This document shows positions 1 through 7,437 of a stretch of DNA of 10,135 bases, in pieces; position 1 is the stretch's first letter; each line of letters opens with the position of its first letter. The stretch is taken from assembly GCA_051269965.1 (NCBI GenBank), contig JBNMFK010000133.1:1-10135 (forward strand). The letters are read 5' to 3'. The translations under genes and the position numbers were made by a program. The notes below the pieces were generated by a model that was given only the letters and a program-made list of their open reading frames with translations, did not search any database and was not told the DNA's origin. The stretch comes from Arcticibacterium sp051269965 (GTDB taxonomy: Bacteria > Bacteroidota > Bacteroidia > Cytophagales > Spirosomataceae).

Positions 1-278
1 ATTCATATTTGTAGTTTGGTGTCCATTCGTAAAATTACCAAATTTCTAGTTTCCTTTTTTAGGCAGGCCTCAAAAGCGGCCACACACCTTCTTGAAAGAA
101 AAACATCCTGAGAGTCTTAATTCTTGGTATTTAAAGGGCCCCTTTCGAAAATACACTATAAATCGGTCTAAGTAATTTAAATTGACACGTATGGAGCGGT
201 TAGTTCTAAAAAAATGAAACGAACTTAACTGTTCCTTTAAAATCCCCAATGTATTGGATGATAACTAACTGCTACTGT
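1..278. other. Gene-free stretch beside a decayed regulator
   Basis: I see no supportable gene here; all six frames are interrupted and none resembles a family I know. The minus strand is where the missing TolB-like/TPR part of the neighbouring broken regulator would be expected, but the in-frame reading stops resembling that family just left of position 300 and I could not pick it up again in another frame. The only local structure noticed is a small GC-rich palindrome at 133-145 (AAAGGG and CCCTTT around one base), which cannot form a normal hairpin loop. This may be the scar of a deletion or rearrangement; that is inference. Confidence 0.5.
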
Positions 279-749
279 CTATAAAATGGATGAGGGTGTA
301 ATTTCCTCTGTTATACCATCCCTAAAGTATTATTGTTCTTGGCTTCCTCTGTTTACAAAAGGCAGAACCGCAATAAAATACTTTGGTTTTGTAGCATGAA
401 CCTCCTCCATTTTAATAAGGGCCTCTTTTCTATAATCAGAAGAACCGATAGAAAAGGCATTAGTAAACTATTTACTGAAATTTTGAGGGATATTTATCCC
501 CACTGCATCAGCTACTTCAGACACGGGAAGCTCCGAGGAGGTCAGGAGTTCTTTTACTTTTAAAAGCCTTCTATGTTTAATGTAAAGCCCAATGAAACGG
601 TTATGACTTTCTTTAACAATACGATATAGCTTAGACCTACTAAGTCCAATTTTTTCAACCAAAAAATCAATAGAAAGCATACTGTCCGTAATATTTCCAT
701 CAATGAAAGCGTCCAAATTTTCTAATAATTGACTTTTAGGAAGGGACAT
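279..749 (-). pseudogene. Broken AraC-type HTH / TolB-like domain regulator
   Basis: The minus-strand reading from the ATG at 747-749 gives an AraC-type DNA-binding domain. The first helix-turn-helix covers about residues 26-48 (SIDFLVEKIGLSRSKLYRIV) and the second about 70-93 (LPVSEVADAVGI). The frame meets TAG at 468-470, yet continues beyond it with the expected end of the AraC domain (FTNAFSIGSSDYRK). It then runs through a short linker into the start of a TolB-like domain (IAVLPFVNRGSQEQ). A second stop, TAA at 330-332, falls where Glu is normal (EQ-stop-YFRDGITEEI), and a third, TAG, is at 279-281, after which homology is lost. Intact relatives in Bacteroidota have an HTH, this IAVLPF domain and usually TPRs, and act as cytoplasmic transcription regulators. 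The first 93 codons could still yield an HTH fragment lacking its last helix. Promoter and 5' region sit directly against the IS21 element. Pseudogene status is clear; the exact ancestral length is not. Confidence 0.85.
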
Positions 750-828
750 ATGAAATGATGAAGGGCTGGTCTAAAAAAATCCTTCGAAATTTAATTCAAA
801 TATGGCTTAGAATGCAAAAAACGGATAA

Positions 829-924
829 AGTGAGCCACTAGCAGCGGATTAAAGTGAGCATAGTGGAGCGGAGCAATGTGAGCCACCTGCAGCGGTCGAA
901 AGTGAGCCACTAAAAAGTCGACTC
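829..924 (+). repeat. IS21 left-end repeats, four copies at 24-bp spacing
   Basis: The core AGTGAGCCAC (or a close variant) begins at 829, 853, 877 and 901, exactly 24 bp apart. Copies 1 and 4 are identical over the core, copy 2 reads AGTGAGCATA and copy 3 TGTGAGCCAC. Between cores an AGCGG-rich segment also recurs. A partial unit (AAACGGATAA) lies just outside, at 819-828. IS21-family ends are known to carry several copies of a terminal repeat that serve as transposase binding sites, and that is the likely role here. Confidence 0.85.
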
Positions 925-938
925 TATTTGTGAGTTAC

Positions 939-970
939 ACATAGTCTTTTTTTGAGGAAAAAGACTATGT
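939..970 (+). promoter_or_regulatory. Start-codon-masking hairpin of istA
   Basis: A perfect 13-bp inverted repeat (939-951 with 958-970) has a 6-base loop, TTGAGG. The Shine-Dalgarno-like GAGG at 954-957 is in the loop and the istA ATG at 967-969 is inside the right arm. In a transcript entering from outside the element both arms would be present and the start would be buried. A transcript starting within or after the left arm would leave it open. This kind of protection against read-through transcription is established for IS10 and IS50; applying it here is inference from the fold. Confidence 0.6.
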
Positions 971-2484
971 CAAACAACCAGATAGAAATGCGAAAAATAA
1001 AACAATTATTTAAATTATATACCGAAGGTGTTAGTGAACGCCAGATCAGTTCTCAATTAGGAATAGCACGCAACACGGTTGCTAAATACATTGCCTTCTT
1101 TGAGCGATACAAACTAACAAATTATGAAGTGTCAGCCATGACGCTTCAAGAGCTTGATAGCCTTTTTAAATCAGGACAAAAAAAGAAAAGTTCTCAGCAA
1201 AAAACCTTAGCGCACTATTTCCCATATTTTGACCTTGTGCTTCGAAAAACGGGAGTTACCAAACAATTGCTATGGGAAGAATACATCTCCAAACACCCAG
1301 CAGGTTTTAAGCTAACACAGTTTAGGTATTGGTATAGAGAATGGTGTAAAGAAGTCTCCCCCGTGATGAATTTCACCCATAAAGCGGGCAAGAAACTTAC
1401 CATTGTAGATGAACATACTGGGGAAATACAAGAATTAGAAGTTTTTGTATGCGTTTTGGGCAGTAGTCAATTTACTTATGTAGAGGCTTGTGAGAGCCAA
1501 AAGAAAGAGGATTTTATACGTTGCATAGAAAACTCATTATGGTATTACGGAGGCGTACCCAAAGCACTGGTTACAGACAATCTTAGAGCAGCCGTAACAA
1601 AAAGCAGCCGTTATGAGCCTCTTGTTAATGAAACCTTTGCTGATTTTGCATAGTACTATCAAACAGCGGTATTGCCTACCAGAGCCTATAAGCCAAGAGA
1701 CAAGGCTATCGTAGAAAATGCTGTTCGTATTATTTACACACGTGTTTTTGCACCTTTAAGAAATCAAACATTCCACAGCAAGTCAGCCCTTAATAAAGCA
1801 ATTTTAATACTACTGCAACAACACAATAAAATGCCTTTCAGGGGACGTGATTATTCGAGGCATTCCTTGTTTGAAGAGGTAGAAAAACATACGCTTGGAG
1901 CGCTTCCAATAAAGAGGTACGAGCTTAAACAATATGCAAAAGAAACCGTCCATAAAAACAGTCATATCTATTTAAACAAAGACAAGCATTACTATAGCGT
2001 CCCTTATAAAAACATCGGCAGTAAAGTTAAAATCATCTACTCCGATAGCCTAATTGAGATTTACCATAAGCACACTTGTATTGCCCTGCACCCAAGAAAC
2101 AAAAAGAAATATGGCTATACGAGCACTAAAGAGCATATGCCTACTCATCACAGGTTTGTTAGTGAATGGAGTCCTGAAAAATTCATCACCTGGGCAGCGG
2201 TTATTGGACCCGAGTGCCAAGCATATATTATTAAGATACTAGACAAGAAACAACATCCCGAGCAGTCCTATAAATCATGCTTAGGCATTTTACACTTAAC
2301 AAAGAAGGTAGGCAATGTTCGTTTAAATAATGCTTGCAGAAGAGCTTTGGATTATGGCGCCTATAATTACAACATGATTCAACGCATACTAGACAAAGGA
2401 TGGGATGCAATACAAGAACCTGCCGCAGAAGACATACAGGTACCCAATCACGCCAATATTAGAGGAGGAGACTACTATAAATAA
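967..2484 (+). pseudogene. istA: IS21-family transposase IstA, amber-interrupted
   Basis: IstA is the DDE transposase of IS21 elements. From the ATG at 967, preceded by GAGGAAA at a good spacing, an N-terminal helix-turn-helix (about residues 12-42, ISSQLGIARNTVAKYI) leads into the rve/DDE catalytic domain. Asp148 (LTIVDEH) and Asp204 (LVTDNL) are the likely first two catalytic residues. A TAG at 1651-1653 then ends translation after residue 228. The same frame continues without any shift (YYQTAVLPTRAYKPRDKAIV) and supplies the third acidic residue, Glu250, in the family motif KPRDKAIVEN, then the full C-terminal region to the TAA at 2484. At about 505 codons the gene is of normal IstA length, so one base change (probably GAG to TAG) separates it from an intact gene. 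The truncated protein would keep the DNA-binding part but lack the DDE Glu. An in-frame restart at TTG 1672 is possible but would lack both Asp residues. The 24-bp repeats upstream are its expected binding sites. Confidence 0.9.
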
Positions 2485-2500
2485 CAATTAAATAAATATT

Positions 2501-3232
2501 ATGAATACACAAACACTTGAACAAATGAGACAACTAAGACTCCATGGAATGCAACGAGCCTTTAGTTCAACAATGCAATCTGACAGCATTCATTACACCA
2601 ATGATGAACTTATTGCCTATTTATTACAATCTGAATGGGATGATCGGATCAACAGAAAAATAGAACGATTAACCAAAGCCGCCAGGTTTAGATACAAGGC
2701 TGTCATAGAAGATATTGATTATGATCATCAAAGAGCTATTGATAAAAATAGCATACAACGTTTTGCAAGCTGTGATTTTATTAAAAACAAAGAAAATATT
2801 CTCATAACAGGAAGTACTGGGGTAGGTAAAAGCTATATAGCTTCCGGCATAGGACACCAGGCTTGCTCTTTAGGCTATAAAGTCATGTATTTTAATACTC
2901 AAAAGTTATTTACCAAACTTAGAACCTCAAAAGCGGATGATTCCTACAGTAGAGAAATTAATAAAATAGAAAAACAAGATCTATTGGTCTTGGATGACTT
3001 TGGATTAAGAGCTCTGGACGCTATAAACAGAAACTATTTTATGGAAATAATAGAAGACAGACATGGTAAACGGGCTACCATAATTGCTTCTCAATTACCA
3101 GTAGAAGCCTGGCATCAAATCATAGGAGAACAAACCATTGCAGATGTCATCTTAGACAGGCTGGTGCACTCGGCACATAGAGTAGATATAAAAGGGGAAT
3201 CGATGAGAAAAAAACTAAGAAAAAAACACTAA
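2501..3232 (+). CDS. istB: IS21-family helper ATPase IstB
   Basis: This 243-residue protein is the AAA+ ATPase partner of IstA; in the family it binds DNA, selects and remodels the target, and activates the transposase. An N-terminal helical region (about 1-90) is followed by Walker A GSTGVGKS (104-111), Walker B LLVLDD (161-166), a sensor-1-like segment TIIASQLP (193-200), and a conserved ILDRLVH segment (217-223) containing the likely arginine finger. Length is normal for IstB and the frame is unbroken. It starts 16 bp after the istA stop, the usual istAB order, probably on one mRNA. The leader just before the ATG is A/T-rich without a close Shine-Dalgarno; a GGAGGAG at about 2463 is too far upstream to set this start. 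With istA mutated, the protein has no functional partner here unless another IS21 copy supplies one. Confidence 0.93.
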   Translation: MNTQTLEQMRQLRLHGMQRAFSSTMQSDSIHYTNDELIAYLLQSEWDDRINRKIERLTKAARFRYKAVIEDIDYDHQRAIDKNSIQRFASCDFIKNKENILITGSTGVGKSYIASGIGHQACSLGYKVMYFNTQKLFTKLRTSKADDSYSREINKIEKQDLLVLDDFGLRALDAINRNYFMEIIEDRHGKRATIIASQLPVEAWHQIIGEQTIADVILDRLVHSAHRVDIKGESMRKKLRKKH

Positions 3233-3275
3233 TTTATATTACAAATGAATCGAATTTTAGTACTTGATTTACCCT

Positions 3276-3322
3276 GCTCACTTTAATCCGTTCTTGGTGG
3301 CTCGCTTTGACCGCTCTATCCA
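3276..3322 (-). repeat. IS21 right-end repeats, two inverted copies
   Basis: Read on the minus strand, AGTGAGC (3276-3282) and AGCGAGCCAC (3297-3306) are the same repeat core as at the left end and again lie 24 bp apart. Each is flanked by the CGG-containing spacer (GAACGGATTAA and AGCGGTCAA). The outer unit reaches the proposed terminal CA at 3321-3322. The right end therefore carries two clear units against four at the left, an asymmetry seen in other IS21 members. Confidence 0.8.
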
Positions 3323-3411
3323 CCTAAACTAACTGAAAACGCATTGCTTTAAAACTGAGTTTTAAGAGGATAGGAATAATTATACTTTCTTCATGTCATC
3401 AATCTTGATTT

Positions 3412-3439
3412 TTTTATTAAACGGTAATTTTTAATAAAA
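3412..3439. repeat. AT-rich 10-bp inverted repeat upstream of first kinase
   Basis: TTTTATTAAA (3412-3421) pairs perfectly with TTTAATAAAA (3430-3439) around an 8-base loop. It is the main structure in the 178-bp gap between the insertion sequence and the first sensor kinase (3323-3500), which holds no gene. No match to the Bacteroidota promoter consensus (TTG, then TAnnTTTG) was found in this gap. The repeat might be an operator, a weak terminator for transcription leaving the IS, or just AT-rich chance pairing; nothing in the sequence decides. Confidence 0.35.
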
Positions 3440-3500
3440 TAATAGCATAGATTGCTTTACAACCACAAAGTCACAAGCCATATTTAAATGACCACTATTA

Positions 3501-5480
3501 ATGCTTCATAAACTTGCTCCATTAATTCTTATTTATTGTTGTTTCCCATTTAATACTTATGCCCAAGAAGTCAACTTGGACAGCCTTAGAAGTATATTGC
3601 ATTCAGAGGCCATCAAATCCCTCTCTTTTGACAAACATATCAAAGTTCAAAGAGAATATCCCAATATTGACCAAGACCTAACCATAGCATATGGAGAAGC
3701 TCTAGTAGCCCGAGAAGACTTCATGAGAATTGACAGTTTGAAAGCTCAGGCATACTTTGAACTAGGATATAATTACCGAAACTGGGGCAATAATTCCAAA
3801 ACTAAAAGCTATTTAACGGAGAGTTTGGCTCTCTTTGAGAAATTAAAGGATGTACCTGGTCAAACAAACGCTACCAATCTGCTGGCGGTCTATTATGCCA
3901 ACATTGATAAAGATAGCACAGCTATCCATCTCTACACTGAAACTATAAGACTAGCACAAAGTATAAGAGATACCGTCAAATGGATTAGCCCCTACAAAGG
4001 ACTATCTAGCCTTTTCGCAAAACTTGGACTAAACGATAAATGCATCGCCTACAGTGAAGAAGGTTTACTCTTAGCCCGCAAAATAGATCATAAACTAAAT
4101 ATTGCAGCTTTGAGTAATAATATGGCTATTGGATATTACCAAAAAGAAGATTACGCGACCTGCGTTAAATACCTAAATGAAGCTTTAGTCATAAACAAGC
4201 AGCTAGAACTAACCGAAGCCACCATACGTAACCTGTCTAATATAGGGGCTGTTTATCAAAAGACCGGGGATATCCCAAGGGCAACAAAATACATGGAAGA
4301 GGCAGAAAGCCTTCTGTCTAAGATAAATATTCCCCGAACAAATGTCTATACCTATATAGAGCTAGCTAAACTTAGAAACCTACAGATGGATTATATGGGA
4401 GCTATAGGCTATGCAAATAGGGCTATTGAAATCGGAAAAACAGCGGGCATAGAAAGTATAGCCGATGGTGCCTATGCAAATCTATCAGATGCATATAAGG
4501 GTTTAAGGCAACCTAAAGAGGCTCTTTCTGCTCTTGAAAAGTATTGGGAGATTCAGAGTAAATTCTTAGAGACCGAGCGAAATGAATCCATCGCGAACGT
4601 AGAACAAGAATTTCAACAGTTCAAAAAGGAAGCTGAAATTGAAACCCAAAAATCAGAGATTTCTCTGCTCAAAAAAGACCAAACATTGGGAAAGACTCAA
4701 AGAAACGGGGCCATTGCTCTATCTTTTTTATTGGGAATAGTGGCACTTCTATATTTCAATAGATTTAGAATCAAAAAGAAAGCGGAAGAACTACTTCAAG
4801 TCAAAAACGAGAAAATTGAAAAACAGAGTGATTTGATTCAAACTTCTCTCACAGAAAAAGAGACGCTGCTAAGGGAAATACATCACCGTGTCAAAAATAA
4901 CCTGCAGATTATCTCCAGCCTATTAAATATTCAATCCAGTAATATTGAAGACCCAGATGTTTTATCTTCTATAAAAGAAGGTCAAAGCCGCGTACAAGCC
5001 ATGAGTTTGATTCATCAAAACCTCTATCAGTCCGTGCATATCAATGACGTCGACATTCAAAACTATTTAAAAGAGCTGGTCAATTACCTTTCTGATATGT
5101 TTACTGGTACTGATAAAAGTGTACAGGTGGTAATAGATGCCAAAGACATTAAGTTCGACATTGACACGGCTATTCCTTTAGGTCTAATTGTAAACGAATT
5201 GGTATCTAATGCTTACAAATATGCTTTTAAAAAAAGAGATAAAGGCAAAATTAAAATAGCCATCAAAGCGGTGAATGAGGTTGACTATGAACTTCATGTA
5301 GACGATGATGGCGAAGGTCTCCCAGATGATTTTGATCCGAAAAAAAGTAAGTCTTTAGGACTTAAATTAGTGAAGATTTTGAGTAAACAATTGCGAGGTA
5401 AATTCACCTCTAGCTCAAAATATGGTGCCAATTTTACTGCGTTTTTTAAGGATATTAGGGCATATCAAAATAACATTTAA
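3501..5480 (+). CDS. TPR sensor histidine kinase, first of a tandem pair
   Basis: This 659-residue membrane sensor kinase begins with a signal peptide (residues 1-21, cleavage likely after NTYA). About seven TPR-like helical repeats follow (roughly 81-352), for example YLNEALVINKQL near 224-235, and should lie in the periplasm. A coiled-coil-like stretch (about 355-400) precedes one membrane span (about 402-422) and a short cytoplasmic coiled coil. The HisKA_2 domain has the phosphoacceptor motif EIHHRVKNNLQIISSLL; His462 is the likely phosphorylated residue, judged by aligning it to the HRVKN core of related kinases. The HATPase_c domain has N-box Asn565/Asn570, the ATP-lid motif DDDGEG (601-606) and SLGLKLV. 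All catalytic motifs are present, so it should autophosphorylate and pass phosphate to a response regulator, probably the LytTR protein at 9116. The next gene, 37 bp on, is a paralogue with nearly the same kinase half. No Shine-Dalgarno is visible; the signal peptide directly after this ATG supports the start. The ligand is unknown. Confidence 0.92.
   Translation: MLHKLAPLILIYCCFPFNTYAQEVNLDSLRSILHSEAIKSLSFDKHIKVQREYPNIDQDLTIAYGEALVAREDFMRIDSLKAQAYFELGYNYRNWGNNSKTKSYLTESLALFEKLKDVPGQTNATNLLAVYYANIDKDSTAIHLYTETIRLAQSIRDTVKWISPYKGLSSLFAKLGLNDKCIAYSEEGLLLARKIDHKLNIAALSNNMAIGYYQKEDYATCVKYLNEALVINKQLELTEATIRNLSNIGAVYQKTGDIPRATKYMEEAESLLSKINIPRTNVYTYIELAKLRNLQMDYMGAIGYANRAIEIGKTAGIESIADGAYANLSDAYKGLRQPKEALSALEKYWEIQSKFLETERNESIANVEQEFQQFKKEAEIETQKSEISLLKKDQTLGKTQRNGAIALSFLLGIVALLYFNRFRIKKKAEELLQVKNEKIEKQSDLIQTSLTEKETLLREIHHRVKNNLQIISSLLNIQSSNIEDPDVLSSIKEGQSRVQAMSLIHQNLYQSVHINDVDIQNYLKELVNYLSDMFTGTDKSVQVVIDAKDIKFDIDTAIPLGLIVNELVSNAYKYAFKKRDKGKIKIAIKAVNEVDYELHVDDDGEGLPDDFDPKKSKSLGLKLVKILSKQLRGKFTSSSKYGANFTAFFKDIRAYQNNI
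4836..5468 (+). repeat. Duplicated kinase core, copy 1
   Basis: Residues 446-656 of the first kinase align without gaps to residues 397-607 of the second. By hand I count about 28 differences in 211 residues (about 87% identity), many conservative. Several nucleotide stretches are identical too, for example around the CTTTAGGACTTAAA segment of the ATP-binding domain. The partner is 6706-7338. Such direct repeats could recombine and fuse or delete the kinases. Confidence 0.85.
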
Positions 5481-5517
5481 TGAGTCATAGACTATTTCAA
5501 TTACACTTCGCATCGAA

Positions 5518-7347
5518 ATGAAATTGCCAATTCTTCTTTTTATTGGACTCTATTTAATTGGAAACCCTGGCTGGGGACAAAAAACTGACTTCACGATAGA
5601 AGACAGCTCAAAAGTACTCCAGATCCTTTCTGACATTAAGCTGATTAAAGGCCATAGAAATACGATAGATTCCCTTTCTAAGAAAGCCCTTACCATAGCA
5701 GAATCCATAAATTATCAAAAGGGAATTGCTCTATCTAAATCCCTGATGATGGACTCCTACTTAGGCGGTGGGGAATATGCTAAGGCCGTTGAATATAACC
5801 TAGATGCCACCAGTAGATTTGAAAAGTTAGGGATGAAGGAAAGAGCCATTGACCTTGAGATTTCATTATCTACTATTTATAAAAGCATGGGGGCTGAGAG
5901 AGGAACGGTGGACTACCTTCTCAAAGCCTTAGGCCTAGCCTGTTCCGCTGAAACTAAGGCCAGAATACTTAAGGACGATATCCTTATCATTAATAGTCTC
6001 AATAATCAAGGCATTATCTTAAGAGATATGCGATATATACAGCAGAAACCAGAACTCATGGATTCGGCTTATGTCAAGTTTCAGGAGGCTACTAAAATGC
6101 TGGAATCCTCTCGTAAGAATGATATCCAGCTCCAAAGGCTTTACAATAATATAAGCCAAGTTTATATAGAGCATTTTAAGGATTATGATAAAGCACTGAA
6201 GGTGTTAAATAAAGCGATTGCGATAAACAATGAATTAAATAGTCCATTCAATCTTTCTTATAACTACGCCAATTTATCTAACCTCTATAAAGAAAAAGGT
6301 GATTACAAAAAAGCCAAGGAATATGCTTTTAAAATGCTAGCCATTGGTAATTCCTTAAAAATGCCCCATAGGGTTATGAATGCTTATGGACATCTGCGAA
6401 CTATCAATAAGCTTACGCATCAATATGATTCTGCCCTATACTATTACGAGAAAAGGGTTGAGCTTAATGACTCGCTAACAAATCTGGCCAAAACGGAACA
6501 AGTAGCCGATTTTCAAACGAAATACGAGACTGTAAAGAAAGAACTGGAGATAAGTACACTAAATAAAGACAATGAATTGAAATCAAAACAAACCTTTTGG
6601 ATTTCCATTCTAGGTTTAATCATATTAATAGGTTTGATTCTGAGCATTCGGAATTACAGGATATTAAGAAAGAAAAAAAGAGTGATAGAAGAGCAAAGCG
6701 ATGCCATTCAATCCTCATTAACCGAAAAAGAAACCCTGCTACGCGAGATACATCATCGTGTAAAAAACAACCTTCAGATAATCTCCAGCCTTCTAAACAT
6801 CCAGTCCAGTAATATTGACGACCCCAAAGTATTGTCCTCCATAAAAGAAGGTCAGAGCCGAGTGCAAGCGATGAGTTTGATACATCAAAACCTCTATCAG
6901 TCAGAACATATCAATGACGTGGACATAGAAAATTATTTAAAAGAATTAGTCAATTACCTCTCGGACATATTTACGGGGAATAATAAAAGTATAGAAGTGG
7001 AGGTAGACGCCAAAAACATAAAGTTCGACATTGACACCGCTATTCCGCTTGGCTTGATTGTGAATGAACTAGTCTCCAATGCTTACAAATACGCTTTCGA
7101 TAAAAGAGACAAGGGCAAAATAAAAGTACGTATAAAAGCCCTTAATGAGATAGACTATGAACTTCATGTAGATGATGACGGAGTTGGTTTACCTTATGAT
7201 TTTGACCCCACAAAAAGCAAGTCTTTAGGACTTAAACTTGTGAAGATTTTGAGTAAGCAATTAAGAGGTAAGTACGCTGCCAAATCTGATAAGGGTGCCA
7301 ATTTTACAGTGTTTTTTAAAGATATTAGAGCCTATCAAAAGCTCTAG
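5518..7347 (+). CDS. TPR sensor histidine kinase, second of a tandem pair
   Basis: A 609-residue kinase of the same build as its upstream neighbour. A signal peptide (about residues 1-20, ending GNPGWG) leads to an exported TPR-like helical region (about 68-320), where DYDKALKVLNKAIAINNEL and GDYKKAKEYAFKMLAIGNSL are the clearest repeats. A coiled coil (about 325-358), one membrane span (about 360-378) and the HisKA_2 motif EIHHRVKNNLQIISSLL follow, with His413 the likely phosphoacceptor. The HATPase_c domain has N-box Asn516, DDDGVG (552-557) and SLGLKLV. The exported half shows no clear residue-level match to that of the first kinase and is about 50 residues shorter, while the kinase half is about 87% identical. 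This suggests gene duplication followed by replacement or fast divergence of the sensor, leaving two inputs and one output. The gene ends with TAG, showing that TAG is a true stop in this genome. No Shine-Dalgarno is seen; the start is placed by the signal peptide. Confidence 0.92.
   Translation: MKLPILLFIGLYLIGNPGWGQKTDFTIEDSSKVLQILSDIKLIKGHRNTIDSLSKKALTIAESINYQKGIALSKSLMMDSYLGGGEYAKAVEYNLDATSRFEKLGMKERAIDLEISLSTIYKSMGAERGTVDYLLKALGLACSAETKARILKDDILIINSLNNQGIILRDMRYIQQKPELMDSAYVKFQEATKMLESSRKNDIQLQRLYNNISQVYIEHFKDYDKALKVLNKAIAINNELNSPFNLSYNYANLSNLYKEKGDYKKAKEYAFKMLAIGNSLKMPHRVMNAYGHLRTINKLTHQYDSALYYYEKRVELNDSLTNLAKTEQVADFQTKYETVKKELEISTLNKDNELKSKQTFWISILGLIILIGLILSIRNYRILRKKKRVIEEQSDAIQSSLTEKETLLREIHHRVKNNLQIISSLLNIQSSNIDDPKVLSSIKEGQSRVQAMSLIHQNLYQSEHINDVDIENYLKELVNYLSDIFTGNNKSIEVEVDAKNIKFDIDTAIPLGLIVNELVSNAYKYAFDKRDKGKIKVRIKALNEIDYELHVDDDGVGLPYDFDPTKSKSLGLKLVKILSKQLRGKYAAKSDKGANFTVFFKDIRAYQKL
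6706..7338 (+). repeat. Duplicated kinase core, copy 2
   Basis: Partner of 4836-5468, in direct orientation, equal length (633 bp), with no insertion or deletion in the protein alignment. Similarity begins just after the membrane span, in the QSDxIQxSLTEKETLL linker, and runs almost to both stop codons. The duplicated unit therefore corresponds to the cytoplasmic transmitter only. Confidence 0.85.
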
Positions 7348-7437
7348 GTTTTCTTTAGTCCTTATTGCCAATTATTTTGTTTCAAAAGAGTTGGCATTTA
7401 ACTTAGCTGCATCCTAATTGAAATTAACTTTTTTAAA

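Larger units (their letters stand above)
813..3322 (+). mobile_element. IS21-family insertion sequence, istA nonsense-mutated
   Basis: This is a complete two-gene element of about 2.5 kb, with istA followed by istB as in all IS21-family elements. The proposed ends come from aligning the left end with the reverse complement of the right end: both start with TG and share the pattern TG-A-A-A-CGG-AA followed by the AGYGAGCCAC repeat core, so the element would run from the TG at 813 to the CA at 3322. TG...CA ends and multiple terminal repeats are known for the family. The bases next to these ends (gcttagaa on the left, cctaaact on the right) do not form a target duplication, so either the ends are off by several bases or a flank was rearranged. 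Because istA is interrupted, the copy is probably unable to move by itself; istB looks intact. Confidence 0.85.

Noticed and set aside
333..563. Plus-strand open frame of 76 codons
   Set aside because: It overlaps the minus-strand regulator remnant, whose motifs are clear, and its own translation resembles nothing.
829..924. Regular 24-bp repeats considered as a CRISPR array
   Set aside because: There are no distinct spacers, the whole unit repeats, and it sits at the end of an IS21 element with an inverted counterpart at the other end.
468..1653. Possible amber (TAG) recoding, since both the AraC-like regulator and istA are interrupted by TAG within conserved frames
   Set aside because: The second kinase ends with TAG at exactly the place where its paralogue also ends, so TAG is a working stop. 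The regulator also has a TAA in frame. Independent nonsense mutations explain the data.
1672..2484. Second half of istA considered as a separate gene starting at TTG 1672
   Set aside because: It continues the same frame and the same family domain directly after a single stop codon, with no ribosome-binding site, so it is the rest of one interrupted gene.
3349..3365. Short palindrome TTAAAACT-G-AGTTTTAA upstream of the first kinase
   Set aside because: The single central base does not allow a hairpin loop, and an operator role cannot be supported from one AT-rich copy.
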